The notes beneath the pieces are model-generated. The model was not told where the DNA came from, did not search any database, and saw only the letters and a program-made list of their open reading frames with translations. Shown piece by piece: positions 52,067 to 61,086 of a stretch of DNA of 64,000 nucleotides. A program made the position numbers and the translations under genes. Source of the stretch: Hyphomicrobiales bacterium (GTDB lineage Bacteria; Pseudomonadota; Alphaproteobacteria; Rhizobiales; Rhizobiaceae); NCBI GenBank assembly GCA_900468285.1, contig UBTF01000014.1, positions 124,001 through 188,000 on the forward strand, written 5' to 3'. How positions within the stretch are numbered: position 1 is the stretch's first letter; every line of letters begins with the position of its first letter.

Positions 52067-53365
52067 CTAAATCGCCAAACCTTCGTCGCGCGCCGATCTG
52101 TATCGCACAGCCGATGGCCTCACGGTTACATAAGCGCCCAACAGGAAAATGCCGACGGCGACCGCAAGCAGATAGTACATGTGGGACAAGGGCGAGGTCG
52201 GGAGAAGGGCACCGATTACGACTGGTGTAAGCCCGCCGAACACTGCGAATGTAACGTTATACGCCAGCGAGATGCCGGTGAAACGGACACTGCTTGGAAA
52301 TGCCCGAACCATGAAGCATGGGATCGCTCCAACCATGCCATTGAAAAAAGACGACAGGCCGTAGAGCAGATAAACATTGCCCGTCGCGGGATCTACGTCG
52401 GAGTAGAACAGGTAATTGGCCGCTGCGAAAGGAAGACTGGCAAACACGAAATATCTGCCGAGGCCGACCCGATCGGCCACGTAGCCCGCGCAAATGCCAC
52501 CCACACAAACAAAGGGCGATCCGAAGGCTGAAATCGCAAGTGCCGCCTGGGGATCGAAATGGTACTGCTTTTGAAGGATCAGCGGCGTCATAAGTGTCGT
52601 GACAATCACGACAGCCGACAGGATCCATGTCGCAACCACCGAAATCGAAAGCGCCTCCCAGTGACTGCGCAACACGACCAGAATCGGCAGCCGCTTTACA
52701 GCGGCACGCTGCTCTCGAGCCCTTAGGAACACGGGTGTTTCGCTGAGCCACCGCCGCAAGATGGCGCCCAACAGTCCCAGAACCCCTGCCACGACAAATG
52801 GGACACGCCAGCCATAATCAAGCATGGCGGCAGGAGAGAAGTAACTGTGCACCGCCATCGTGACCAGAGAAGCCATCAAGACACCGGCAATGAGAGATGA
52901 ACTCATGAAGCTGCAAGCCAGCGCGAGATGACGAGGAGCAACGTGTTCCGCGACGAATGTCCAGGCACCGGGAGCTTCGCCTCCAATTGCGACGCCCTGC
53001 ATCATGCGCAGGAAGACCAGAAGGAGTGGCGCCAGCCAACCGGCCGTCGAATAACTCGGGATCAACGCAATACCGGTTGTCGCAAAAGCCATGAGCAGGA
53101 TCGAAAAAAGGAAAACCTGCTTACGGCCGGAGCGGTCTCCAAAATGGGCCATGAGGAGACCACCCAGCGGGCGAAAGACGTACCCAGCGGCAAAAATGCC
53201 GAGCACATGAACGTCCGCCAACCATTCCGGAGTGTCCGGCGGGAAAAAATTCTTGCTGATAACGGGGGCAAGAAAGAGAAATATGACGAAGTCGAAAAAC
53301 TCCAGTGCGCCACCAATCCCGGAAAGCGCCAAGAGACGAGGAAGCCGTGTAACACTACTTGCCAT
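52067..53365 (-). CDS. MFS transporter, metabolite:H+ symporter (MHS) type
   Basis: This 432-residue protein has 12 predicted spans. The MFS signature between TM2 and TM3 is HFGDRSGRKQVFL and the MHS-typical N-terminus GGALEFFDFVIFLFL and MMQGVAIGGEAPGAWTF are present. MHS members import organic acids, betaines, shikimate and aromatic ring-fission products. The direction and neighbours suggest uptake of an aromatic or phenolic acid; the exact substrate is unknown. A perfect vir box-type site lies 106 bp upstream. Confidence 0.88.
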   Translation of the reverse strand: MASSVTRLPRLLALSGIGGALEFFDFVIFLFLAPVISKNFFPPDTPEWLADVHVLGIFAAGYVFRPLGGLLMAHFGDRSGRKQVFLFSILLMAFATTGIALIPSYSTAGWLAPLLLVFLRMMQGVAIGGEAPGAWTFVAEHVAPRHLALACSFMSSSLIAGVLMASLVTMAVHSYFSPAAMLDYGWRVPFVVAGVLGLLGAILRRWLSETPVFLRAREQRAAVKRLPILVVLRSHWEALSISVVATWILSAVVIVTTLMTPLILQKQYHFDPQAALAISAFGSPFVCVGGICAGYVADRVGLGRYFVFASLPFAAANYLFYSDVDPATGNVYLLYGLSSFFNGMVGAIPCFMVRAFPSSVRFTGISLAYNVTFAVFGGLTPVVIGALLPTSPLSHMYYLLAVAVGIFLLGAYVTVRPSAVRYRSARDEGLAI

Positions 53366-53471
53366 GGGCGCCCCCTGAAAACATCAGCACAATCTCGTTG
53401 CCCGATACGCAACGGGAAATCCAAATTCAAGCAGCTGCCCGCAATTTCTTGGATTAATCGGCGCTAAAGTC

Positions 53472-53485
53472 ATTTCAACTGTAAC
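53472..53485 (-). promoter_or_regulatory. Perfect vir box-type site upstream of MFS transporter
   Basis: Plus ATTTCAACTGTAAC (minus GTTACAGTTGAAAT): exact half-site match, 106 bp before the MFS start and in the 137-bp gap behind the deformylase gene. Confidence 0.55.
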
Positions 53486-53502
53486 ATGCCGCGCAGCCGG
53501 TG

Positions 53503-53967
53503 TCAGAACTCTTCTGGCGAGACATGATCAGTGATGAGTAAGCCATTGAGATGGTCGATTTCATGCTGCAAACAAATTGCCAGCAAACCATGAGCCATTA
53601 TCTCACAGGCCTTGCCATCGAGGGATCGGTACCGGACGTGAACATGTGTCGGGCGCTTCACATTCACCATCACGCCCGGAAGTGACAGGCAACCTTCGCG
53701 GAAAACACCCGGCTCCCCGCTTGCTTCAATGATCTCCGGATTGATGAAAATTTGTGGACCGGGCGGGTCTCCGCTGGGAAGGTCAACTACGATAACTTGC
53801 TTGAGAACCCCTATCTGAACGGCAGCGAGCCCTACGCCCCCTGCGGCGTACATCGTATCAAGCATATCCTTGACCAGCGCGCCAATCGTCCGATCCTCCA
53901 GCGACACGGGCTGAGACCGTTGCCTGAGTATCCGGTTGAGAGATGAAACAATTTTCCGAACGGTCAA
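53503..53967 (-). CDS. Peptide deformylase-family protein (likely second copy)
   Basis: This 154-residue protein has all three deformylase motifs: GVGLAAVQIG (about 46-55), EGCLSLPG (about 89-96, Cys metal ligand) and LQHEIDHLNG (about 131-140, HExxH). It should bind Fe/Zn and remove N-formyl groups from nascent peptides. The TTG at 53967 (then TVRKIVSS) is the likely start because AAGGA sits 9 nt upstream and the protein then aligns with normal deformylase N-termini. The housekeeping def usually lies next to fmt, absent here, so this is probably an extra copy. Two vir box-type sites lie upstream. Confidence 0.85.
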   Translation of the reverse strand: MTVRKIVSSLNRILRQRSQPVSLEDRTIGALVKDMLDTMYAAGGVGLAAVQIGVLKQVIVVDLPSGDPPGPQIFINPEIIEASGEPGVFREGCLSLPGVMVNVKRPTHVHVRYRSLDGKACEIMAHGLLAICLQHEIDHLNGLLITDHVSPEEF

Positions 53968-54063
53968 GCGGTGCACTCCTTGTCACGCGCGATGGCTGAT
54001 CACGCAAAGACCAGGAATGTGGGAGATAATTCGCACCGATTGATTTTAGAAATCTGCCATGAG

Positions 54064-54077
54064 ACTTCAGCTGAAAT
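54064..54077 (-). promoter_or_regulatory. Perfect vir box-type site upstream of deformylase gene
   Basis: ACTTCAGCTGAAAT is an exact half-site match with a 10-bp palindromic core (TTCAGCTGAA), 96 bp before the start at 53967. A second, one-mismatch site (CCTACAACTGTAAT) is at 54123-54136, 59 bp further up. Confidence 0.5.
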
Positions 54078-54236
54078 GCCATCAGCTCTTTTGAGAATCT
54101 ATAGTCGCCGCCGGATCGGCCGCCTACAACTGTAATCAAGATCAGCAGGTGTGAAACGTCGCATTAGCCTTAAATGCCCAAATAATCATCGTCCATTGCA
54201 CGTCTTTTAGGCGTCTGGACTTTTCTGAAGGCATTT

Positions 54237-54437
54237 ATGGAGAGCATGATGATAACTCAACACCTATCCGTATTGCGATTGCGCGATCTTATCACGACAG
54301 TCATGCGTAAAAGAAAGCTGAGAGCGGCCATGAACCGTCTGGAAGAGCTGGACGATTACTTGCTCAATGACATCGGAATCGGCCGGTGTGACATCGAAAA
54401 CACCGTGCGCTTTGGCCGTCGAGGATACACAAAATAA
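54237..54437 (+). CDS. Short DUF1127 protein
   Basis: This 66-residue protein carries the DUF1127 motif MNRLEELDDYLLNDIGIGRCDIE (about 32-54, given here as positions). GAAGG is 6 nt before the ATG. It is monocistronic, ended by a hairpin at 54554-54590, and shares its upstream region with the deformylase gene. Members of this size are often regulatory or RNA-related in Rhizobiales. Confidence 0.8.
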   Translation: MESMMITQHLSVLRLRDLITTVMRKRKLRAAMNRLEELDDYLLNDIGIGRCDIENTVRFGRRGYTK

Positions 54438-54553
54438 ATGGTCCCAGTCGGCATTTGCATACTGCACAACTTAGGGATCGCGACATCACTTTGAGGACTT
54501 CGGAGATCCGGCAAGACTGCCTACAAGTAAAGTGCTTACACCATTACGAAATT

Positions 54554-54590
54554 GCAGCCCTTGACGTCCACATCCGACTTCAAGGGCTGC
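54554..54590 (+). terminator. 11-bp hairpin with T-run
   Basis: GCAGCCCTTGA (54554-54564) and TCAAGGGCTGC (54580-54590) pair around a 15-nt loop, followed by GTTTTGCTT. It separates the DUF1127 gene from the convergent phytase-like gene. Confidence 0.65.
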
Positions 54591-54633
54591 GTTTTGCTTG
54601 CCAGGCGTTTTAAGCGGAGCGCAGCTTGTTCAA

Positions 54634-55785
54634 TTATCGGGCGCTGCCGGGAGCCGTCCACCGACCCCCAATTTTAAAGGCGTAGAACTGCGTTTTCTGA
54701 CGATCCGAGAAATTGTTGTCCGCCGCAAGAATGAGAACATCAGTTCCGTCCTTTGCCTTACCGAGAGAAATCGCCTCGATGTTATCTGGCGTCAAGCCGA
54801 TAGCGCGCAGGTCGAGCACCTGGCTCTTGCGAGCAGGAACAACGCGCTCCCCGGTGCGGGCCAGTGAAGCAATGTTCGAGACATCGGTCGCACCCTCGAG
54901 ATCGACCATGAACAACTTGATGTTGTTTCCAAAACCTTGAGCGAAGTTGCGTTCAACGACAAGCATGTGGCGATCATCAAGTGCAAGCATGTCAGACATG
55001 CCATTGTCATTTGCCCCGTCGGCCTTGATGGCCGCTTGAGGAATTGGTGAAACCGGATAGACGTATTGTTTTCCAGGCTCGCCCGTGGTGCTGTCGTAAC
55101 TGATGATCCGGGCAAGACTACCATTGGTAAGCCCAGGCTTGTCTCCATCCTGATAGAGAGCTGCCTCGACCGCGACAAACACGGCACCGGATGGAGCTAC
55201 CGCGAGATTTTCAAATGACAGGTTCTCGCGAACACCGCTCGTCTTGTTGGCAGTCGGCGCGAATTCCCCCGGCAACCACAATTCTCGAATGGATTTGCCG
55301 TCGGACGCGGCAACGTGAACCGACGGCGCGATCAGCGGATCGCCACCGCCTTCGCTAGACCAGTATATCCCTTCCTTGCCGACACGAATGGCCTCCGGAT
55401 CTACAGCGTTTTTTGGAAAGGCTTCCCCGTCAGCGTCCAGTAGCGTCACCCGCTTGACCACTTTGACGCTTTTTAAACCGTTAGCGCTCACGTCTATATC
55501 AAGCTCGTAAAAGCGGGCAGGTCCCTTGTCGGAACGATCATCGCTGATAGCAACGTAGCGACCACTGGACGGGTCGAAATCCAGGCCCGAAATACCGCCA
55601 AATTCCAGGCCGTTCTCCATGGTTCCCGTCGGGATGATGACTTCTCCAAGATAAGAGAAGGAAATAGCCGCATCGCAATCTCCAAACGGGCATGTGGTTT
55701 CCACAGGCTTCACGTCCGCATTCGCGTAGGTCGTAGTGCCAAGCAGAAGGGTGAATGCCACCGTGGCAAATAAACGCTTACTCAT
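54634..55785 (-). CDS. Exported esterase-like-activity-of-phytase family protein
   Basis: This 383-residue protein has a signal peptide (cut near TYANADVKP) and a beta-propeller-like body: FGGISGLDFDPSSGRYVAISDD (about 61-82 in the mature reading), DPEAIRV, ENLAVAPSGAVFVAVEAAL and DNIEAISLGKAKDGTDVLILAADNNF near the end match the phytase-like domain family. It is likely periplasmic; a phosphoesterase role is suggested only by the family name. The start at 55785 has AGGATATTTG upstream. It is divergent from glnII. Confidence 0.83.
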   Translation of the reverse strand: MSKRLFATVAFTLLLGTTTYANADVKPVETTCPFGDCDAAISFSYLGEVIIPTGTMENGLEFGGISGLDFDPSSGRYVAISDDRSDKGPARFYELDIDVSANGLKSVKVVKRVTLLDADGEAFPKNAVDPEAIRVGKEGIYWSSEGGGDPLIAPSVHVAASDGKSIRELWLPGEFAPTANKTSGVRENLSFENLAVAPSGAVFVAVEAALYQDGDKPGLTNGSLARIISYDSTTGEPGKQYVYPVSPIPQAAIKADGANDNGMSDMLALDDRHMLVVERNFAQGFGNNIKLFMVDLEGATDVSNIASLARTGERVVPARKSQVLDLRAIGLTPDNIEAISLGKAKDGTDVLILAADNNFSDRQKTQFYAFKIGGRWTAPGSAR

Positions 55786-55888
55786 CAAATATCCTATCTG
55801 TGTGAATAGCGGTCGTCGCGCGTAGCCTTCATGGTCGGGGCCCTTTGCGCAAAATAACCTTCCGTCCGGCAACGGCTGCGATCCGCTC

Positions 55889-55904
55889 TGGTTTTGGTTG
55901 TGCA
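55889..55904 (+). promoter_or_regulatory. Possible -24/-12 (sigma-54) promoter for glnII
   Basis: TGGTTTTGGTTGTGCA has the invariant GG and GC with the correct 10-nt spacing but departs from consensus in between. Rhizobial glnII genes are typically NtrC/sigma-54 dependent, which is the reason for looking. It is 250 bp from the ATG. Confidence 0.3.
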
Positions 55905-56021
55905 ATCAAGATGCGGGGCAGTTCTGCCTGTGATGCGCATCTTTTTGACCTGGAGTGACCTGGCCACGTCGGGAGCTTCGGGTACAAATCGCATCAACGG
56001 ATTTCAGGTTTTCGGGGGCGG

Positions 56022-56035
56022 ACTTCAAATGAAAT
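56022..56035 (+). promoter_or_regulatory. Perfect vir box-type site upstream of glnII
   Basis: ACTTCAAATGAAAT is an exact half-site match, 119 bp before the glnII ATG. Whether glnII is truly a target or the match is fortuitous needs comparison with other rhizobial glnII promoters. Confidence 0.45.
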
Positions 56036-56154
56036 TGCCGCCCTCTCCAATGCAGGGCTGGCCAACGTTAAATCTGAAACTTTGACGGTTAAGCGGGAAA
56101 TCGATTTGAAGCATCCAGTCCTGAAATAAAGGCTCTTCAAAACAGGAGATCCTT

Positions 56155-57189
56155 ATGACGAAATACAAGCTCGAATATATATGGCTGGACGGCTACACAC
56201 CGGTACCGAACCTGCGTGGTAAGACAAAAATCAAAGATTTCCAGACAATGCCGACACTTGAGGAACTGCCGCTGTGGGGCTTCGATGGTAGCTCGACCAT
56301 GCAGGCAGAAGGGAGCAATTCCGATTGCGTCCTCAAGCCCGTCGCCATGTATCCTGACCCTGCGCGCATCGACGGTATTCTTGTCATGTGCGAAGTCATG
56401 CTGCCGGACGGAGTGACGCCGCATGAGTCCAATAAGAGAGCCACCATCCTTGACGATGAAGATGCCTGGTTCGGCTTTGAGCAGGAATACTTTTTCTACA
56501 AGGATGGACGGCCGCTCGGCTTTCCCGAGTCGGGTTATCCCGCCCCGCAGGGCCCGTACTATACCGGGGTCGGCCATAAGAATGTGGGCTCCATCGCACG
56601 CAAGATTGTCGAGGAGCACCTCGATCTGTGCCTGGCCGCCGGTATCAATCACGAGGGCATCAATGCGGAAGTGGCCAAGGGCCAGTGGGAGTTCCAGATT
56701 TTTGGGAAGGGCTCAAAGCGGGCCGCAGACCAGATCTGGATTGCTCGCTACTTGCTCCAGCGTCTCACCGAAACATACGGCATCGACGTCGAGTTCCACT
56801 GCAAGCCGCTGGGCGACACCGACTGGAACGGCTCTGGAATGCATTGCAACTTCTCTACCAAATTCATGCGCGAGGTTGGAGGCAAAGACTACTTCGAAGC
56901 GCTCATGGCGCAGTTCAAGGCAAATGTGATGGACCACATCAACGTCTATGGTCCTGACAACGACAAACGCCTCACCGGAAAACACGAGACGGCCCCTTGG
57001 AACGAGTTCTCCTACGGGATCGCTGATCGCGGCGCGTCTGTCCGCGTTCCGCATTCATTCGTGACGAGCGATTACAAAGGCTATCTCGAGGATCGCCGTC
57101 CGAACAGCCAGGGCGATCCTTACCAGATCGCTTCCCAAATTCTCAAGACAATCTCCCAGGTCCCGACCACGTCATCCGTTGCAGCGTGA
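56155..57189 (+). CDS. glnII: Glutamine synthetase type II
   Basis: This 344-residue enzyme is of the eukaryote-like GSII type: LEYIWLDGYTPVPNLRGKT at the start, WGFDGSST (ATP/Glu site), AWFGFEQEYFF, AGINHEGINAEVAKGQWEFQ and ADRGASVRVP. GSII is about 330-345 residues, shorter than the GlnA type, and octa- or decameric; it makes glutamine from glutamate, ammonia and ATP and is induced under nitrogen limitation in rhizobia. AGGAG precedes the ATG. It is followed by a hairpin shared with the convergent PAS kinase. Confidence 0.96.
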   Translation: MTKYKLEYIWLDGYTPVPNLRGKTKIKDFQTMPTLEELPLWGFDGSSTMQAEGSNSDCVLKPVAMYPDPARIDGILVMCEVMLPDGVTPHESNKRATILDDEDAWFGFEQEYFFYKDGRPLGFPESGYPAPQGPYYTGVGHKNVGSIARKIVEEHLDLCLAAGINHEGINAEVAKGQWEFQIFGKGSKRAADQIWIARYLLQRLTETYGIDVEFHCKPLGDTDWNGSGMHCNFSTKFMREVGGKDYFEALMAQFKANVMDHINVYGPDNDKRLTGKHETAPWNEFSYGIADRGASVRVPHSFVTSDYKGYLEDRRPNSQGDPYQIASQILKTISQVPTTSSVAA

Positions 57190-57242
57190 GCAGTTGCGAA
57201 GAACTGTAGATCGCCCAGCATGGGCCTGAGCACGTAAAACAG

Positions 57243-57280
57243 GTTGAGAGGCATGGCATTCTGGCGACCTGCCTCTCAAC
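57243..57280. terminator. 11-bp hairpin between glnII and PAS kinase
   Basis: GTTGAGAGGCA (57243-57253) and TGCCTCTCAAC (57270-57280) with a 16-nt loop. It ends 9 bp before the kinase stop and serves the convergent pair. Confidence 0.6.
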
Positions 57281-57289
57281 AACCAACCG

Positions 57290-59434
57290 TCATGGCGCGG
57301 CTGGTAACTCGAAAATAAAGCGCGCCCCGCCGAGCGCGCTGTCTGCGCTTGCATGGATGCGTCCGCCATGCGCTTCTACAATGGAGCGACATATGGCCAA
57401 GCCCATTCCCATACCGTTTTCCTTGGTCGTAACAAAGCTCTGGAACAGGTTCTCAGCCTCTGCGTCCATGAGGCCCGGGCCGGAATCATCGACTATACAC
57501 CGCACCTTGGTACCGTCAGCTACCGTTTGAATAAAGATTTGACGTCGATTTTTGCTGACCGCGGCCATCGCCTGAATTGAGTTCACGGTAAGATTGACGA
57601 CGACCTGCTGCAACTGCGTACGATCCACAACAACATCCGTGCGGCCCAGTGCCGGCAGATGCGTCACACGAACCTGATGCGTGTGGCACTCGTGCTTTAA
57701 AAATGACAGTGCTTCGGCAACCACATCATCGAGCGGCAGAACCTGTTCGCTTGTTGCCCGCCTTAGCGCGAGGTTTCGCACTCGGGATATAACGCTAGCG
57801 GCACGCTGGGCATCCGCGACGATCCGCTCCACGATTTCCTTGACCTCGGAAAGCTCAGGTTCCGGTCTTCCTAGCCAGCGCAACCCGGCTTCGCCATAGG
57901 TGGTGATTGCTGCAAGGGGCTGATTGACCTCATGGGCGATAGATGCCGTCAATTCTCCCAGCATGGAAATCCGGGCTGCGTGTGCGTAATCTGCCTCGAT
58001 TTGCCTCAGCTTCTGTTCCGCCAACTTCCTGTCAGTCGTGTCTACGAAGGCATTAATTGTTAGTCCATTGTCGCCCATCTCAGGAGGGAATGTGACAGTC
58101 AACGATCCCTCCCTTATTCTGCCATCGTAGGCGGTGATCGTAACCTCCTCCTCATAGGTCGTATTGTCGAGATAACGATGTTTGAGCAGACGGGAATAGA
58201 TTTCGGGATGGTTGCGCCACAGCGGCGTGATCGGACCTTTCAACTCATCCGCGTTGGTGACTCCAAGAACTTTTATCGCAGCGTAATTTGCCTCCTCTAT
58301 CACGGTGCTTTGCATCGCAGCCCAAAGGAACTGCGGGTTCCCTGCGATGTAGGCTTCGAGATCGTCTACCCCCTGCTCCTTCAGCTCTGCGAGAAGCGCA
58401 AGGAGCCCGCTGGCATTCACCTGCAACACCGGAACCGGCACATGCTGGAAAAGGTCCTGATAACGTCGTTCGCTCCGGCGCAGTGCTTCTGCGGCTTTCT
58501 TACGATCCGAAATATCAATGAAAGCCACAAGACTCTTGTCAGGACTGGATCCATGCCGCGCCGCCGCATAGAGAACGTCGATGACCGTTCCATCCATACG
58601 GCAAACTTGACCTTCCTCCTGGAAGAAGTTCTCACCCCGATATCTCGCCTCGATAGACCGTCTAAGCGTTGCTATCCCGGCTTGCCAGTACCGCGTTATC
58701 GGCCCCTTCATCGCCTCTTGAGATTCTGCCCCGAACATCGCGACATTGTAGTGATTGACTTCCTCAACATGCATCGCGTTCATCACGTCGGCCATGAAGC
58801 CGGGATTGGCGTCAATATATGAAGAAAGATCTTCTACGCCCTGCTCACGAAGGCTACGGAATAAATCGACAAGACGGCTGGCATCGACCTCCGTCAATGC
58901 GATCGGCATATAGTCGAAAAGCTGTCTGAAGCGGCGCTCACTCGCAGTGAGCCGGTCAAATTCTTCTTTTTCGGCGGAAATATCCTTCAGTGCGAGAAGA
59001 AGACGAAGGTCTGTTTCCGATCGATGGATTATGACCGACGTCAGTTGAGCATGATAGACACTACCGTTGTCATGGCGCATTCGGCACTCGCCACGCCACT
59101 CGCCCCCGCCCAAAAAGGACGAGACGATCAGATCAATAAAACTGCTCGCGCTTTCTTCTGGCCAAAGGACACCGATCCCTGATGCCGCATGATCTGAAAC
59201 CTGAACCGCCCATGTTGTGTCCCGCATGATCTGACGGACGACGTCATGATGACGTTGAAGATGGTTTGCGAAATCTGAGACCCCCTCCTTTTGGAGCGTG
59301 GTCAACACAGCCATGGCAGAGGATGCATCGACCTCCACCACGAGTGCACCCATCGCCGTGAGAAGCCTGCTCAAAGCTTCAGGGGAGCTGGGCTTCAAGT
59401 CCATCAGACCGATTTGCTCAGGCAAAGGGCTCAC
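57290..59434 (-). CDS. Soluble sensor kinase with three tandem PAS-type modules
   Basis: This 714-residue cytoplasmic kinase has no span. Three modules (about 20-160, 180-320, 335-475) each begin with a VDAS/VNAS and QGVxDLxxYI/H element (GVSDF, GVEDL, GVDDL). The second and third also share VEE-N and KGPIT-W. The transmitter domain has SIAHEVNQPLAAI (H box, near 505), TVNSIQAM (N box) and DDSGPGL / GMGMGLAICRSIVEAHGG (G boxes), the FixL/TodS-type HPK4 form. It is divergent from a FixJ-like regulator 114 bp away, its evident partner. The ligand is unknown. Confidence 0.88.
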   Translation of the reverse strand: MSPLPEQIGLMDLKPSSPEALSRLLTAMGALVVEVDASSAMAVLTTLQKEGVSDFANHLQRHHDVVRQIMRDTTWAVQVSDHAASGIGVLWPEESASSFIDLIVSSFLGGGEWRGECRMRHDNGSVYHAQLTSVIIHRSETDLRLLLALKDISAEKEEFDRLTASERRFRQLFDYMPIALTEVDASRLVDLFRSLREQGVEDLSSYIDANPGFMADVMNAMHVEEVNHYNVAMFGAESQEAMKGPITRYWQAGIATLRRSIEARYRGENFFQEEGQVCRMDGTVIDVLYAAARHGSSPDKSLVAFIDISDRKKAAEALRRSERRYQDLFQHVPVPVLQVNASGLLALLAELKEQGVDDLEAYIAGNPQFLWAAMQSTVIEEANYAAIKVLGVTNADELKGPITPLWRNHPEIYSRLLKHRYLDNTTYEEEVTITAYDGRIREGSLTVTFPPEMGDNGLTINAFVDTTDRKLAEQKLRQIEADYAHAARISMLGELTASIAHEVNQPLAAITTYGEAGLRWLGRPEPELSEVKEIVERIVADAQRAASVISRVRNLALRRATSEQVLPLDDVVAEALSFLKHECHTHQVRVTHLPALGRTDVVVDRTQLQQVVVNLTVNSIQAMAAVSKNRRQIFIQTVADGTKVRCIVDDSGPGLMDAEAENLFQSFVTTKENGMGMGLAICRSIVEAHGGRIHASADSALGGARFIFELPAAP

Positions 59435-59548
59435 GATTCATCCTCTAAAAAGCTCGCGCACAAAACGACTTTCACAATGTCTACTTTTTTGGCATGAAGG
59501 GGAAACGCTTTTAAGTAAAGCAATGTGTGTTTTTGCAAGAGGGAACAC

Positions 59549-60193
59549 GTGAAGCCCCAGCCCCCCATCATTCACGTCATCGATGACGATGAATCTCTCA
59601 GGTCTGCTTTGGACAGCCTGTTCCGGTCTGTCGGCTTTACGACTGCGACATATGTGTCGACTGAGGCTTTCCTGGCAGCCAATCGTTCGGATGCTGAAGG
59701 ATGTCTGGTGCTCGATATCCGATTGCAAGGGACGAGTGGGCTCGATTTTCAGGATCAGTTGAACGCCCGTGGCATTTTCATTCCAGTTATCCTGATGACG
59801 GGTCACGGTGATATTCCGATGTCGGTCCGCGGTATGAAAGCGGGTGCTGTGGACTTTCTGACAAAGCCATTTCGCGATCAGGATATGCTGGATGCAATCG
59901 CTTCAGCACTCAAGCTTGATCGAAAGAGGCGCGCGGAGCACGGACAGACTGCCGAGACTGAAGCGCGCTTCCAGACGCTCTCCAGTCGAGAACAGCAGGT
60001 GATGTTGATGGTGACGAGAGGTTTGCTGAACAAACAGATCGCAGGAGATCTGGGCATCAGCGAGGTTACGGTCAAAATCCATCGTGGCGCTGCAATGCGG
60101 AAGATGGGTGCCCGCACGGTCCCTGATCTGGTGCGTATGGCCGATGCCTTGCAGGAACGCGATCCAAAACGAAGCACTAACACCACCGTATGA
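59549..60193 (+). CDS. FixJ-type response regulator (receiver + LuxR HTH)
   Basis: This 214-residue protein has a receiver with HVIDDD, phospho-Asp in LVLDIRLQGTSG and KPFRDQ, and a C-terminal LuxR/GerE HTH (LSSREQQVMLMVTRGLLNKQIAGDLGISEVTVKIH, cited as region about 145-180). It is of the FixJ/TodT type. The GTG at 59549 is favoured because GAGGGA precedes it by 6 nt; the ATG at 59525 would add eight residues. It is the partner of the divergent PAS kinase. Confidence 0.9.
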   Translation: MKPQPPIIHVIDDDESLRSALDSLFRSVGFTTATYVSTEAFLAANRSDAEGCLVLDIRLQGTSGLDFQDQLNARGIFIPVILMTGHGDIPMSVRGMKAGAVDFLTKPFRDQDMLDAIASALKLDRKRRAEHGQTAETEARFQTLSSREQQVMLMVTRGLLNKQIAGDLGISEVTVKIHRGAAMRKMGARTVPDLVRMADALQERDPKRSTNTTV

Positions 60194-60262
60194 TTTCGTG
60201 ACGGGCCCGTTTATGCGATGAGGTAGGATACGTATCAGTATCTTTCCACAAGGGTAATCGCA

Positions 60263-60646
60263 ATGCCGAAGCACAGCAACGTGCTCATCGCCATCGTAGA
60301 TGATGACAATTCCTTTCGCACAGCAACGGAAGGCTTGATGAGGTCCCTTGGATACGAGACAGCAGGGTTTGCAACAGCTACAGAATTTCTGGAAGCCCGC
60401 ACAGGCCTGAACCCGGCCTGCGTAATCTCCGACATTCACATGCCGGGAATGTCAGGCATCGAGATGAAACAGAAAATGAACGACGATGGCTGCGAAACTG
60501 CGGTGATTTTCGTCACAGCAAAGTCCGATGCTTCCTTGGTCAAACGGGTGTCTGAATGTGGTGGCTTCGTATTGCTGTACAAGCCCTTCACCGGCCAGGC
60601 CTTGATCGACGCTGTGCAATCCGTGTTAGGCAACCTGCTCTGCTAG
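60263..60646 (+). CDS. Receiver-only response regulator
   Basis: This 127-residue protein is a single CheY-like receiver: AIVDDD, phospho-Asp in VISDIHMPGMSG, T/K positions FVTAKSD and LYKPFTG. It has no output domain. It follows the FixJ-like gene by 69 bp on the same strand and probably takes part in the same phosphorelay, as FixK-less single receivers do beside TodS/FixL-type systems. Confidence 0.88.
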   Translation: MPKHSNVLIAIVDDDNSFRTATEGLMRSLGYETAGFATATEFLEARTGLNPACVISDIHMPGMSGIEMKQKMNDDGCETAVIFVTAKSDASLVKRVSECGGFVLLYKPFTGQALIDAVQSVLGNLLC

Positions 60647-60657
60647 TCGGCGGCGCG

Positions 60658-60894
60658 TCACCGCGAATGTTTCTCATGTCGAGCAGGATTTTGTGTCTGA
60701 CCCGATTTTTTCGAGTTGTCGGAAGCGGCGTTCGAGTTCGATCTGTTCAGCCTCGAAACTTTACCACCTGGAATGGCGGACACCTTTGACCGGGGCTGGG
60801 TTGGAAATGTAAGGCTGAACGGAATAGGTTCAAAAGCATTGGCAGGCACAATGAGGGCGGCCAAAACTGCCATCGTTTGAAACAGTGTCTTCAT
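60658..60894 (-). CDS. Small exported hypothetical protein
   Basis: This 78-residue protein has a clear signal peptide (MKTLFQTMAVLAALIVPANA) and a short basic, Ser/Asn-rich tail without a recognised domain. GGAGTCTAGA precedes ATG 60894. It is convergent with the receiver gene, 11 bp apart. Confidence 0.55.
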   Translation of the reverse strand: MKTLFQTMAVLAALIVPANAFEPIPFSLTFPTQPRSKVSAIPGGKVSRLNRSNSNAASDNSKKSGQTQNPARHEKHSR

Positions 60895-61086
60895 TCTAGA
60901 CTCCAATGGTGAGGTGGGGTGATATCAAACTGAAGGCAGCATGATCGGTCGCCCAAACCTCGCCATTGTTTCAAAATTTATAGAAATTCGTTTCGCCTGT
61001 AGCTTAGCTCTGGTCCAAGCTAATCAGCTCCGATACCACTGGGGGTGACGAGATTGCTTATCTCGTCGCCCTGGCAGCTTGCTCCG

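Larger units (their letters stand above)
55786..56154. other. Divergent region upstream of glnII
   Basis: The 369 bp hold no gene. A possible sigma-54 promoter is at 55889-55904 and a perfect vir box-type site at 56022-56035, 119 bp before the glnII start. Confidence 0.6.
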
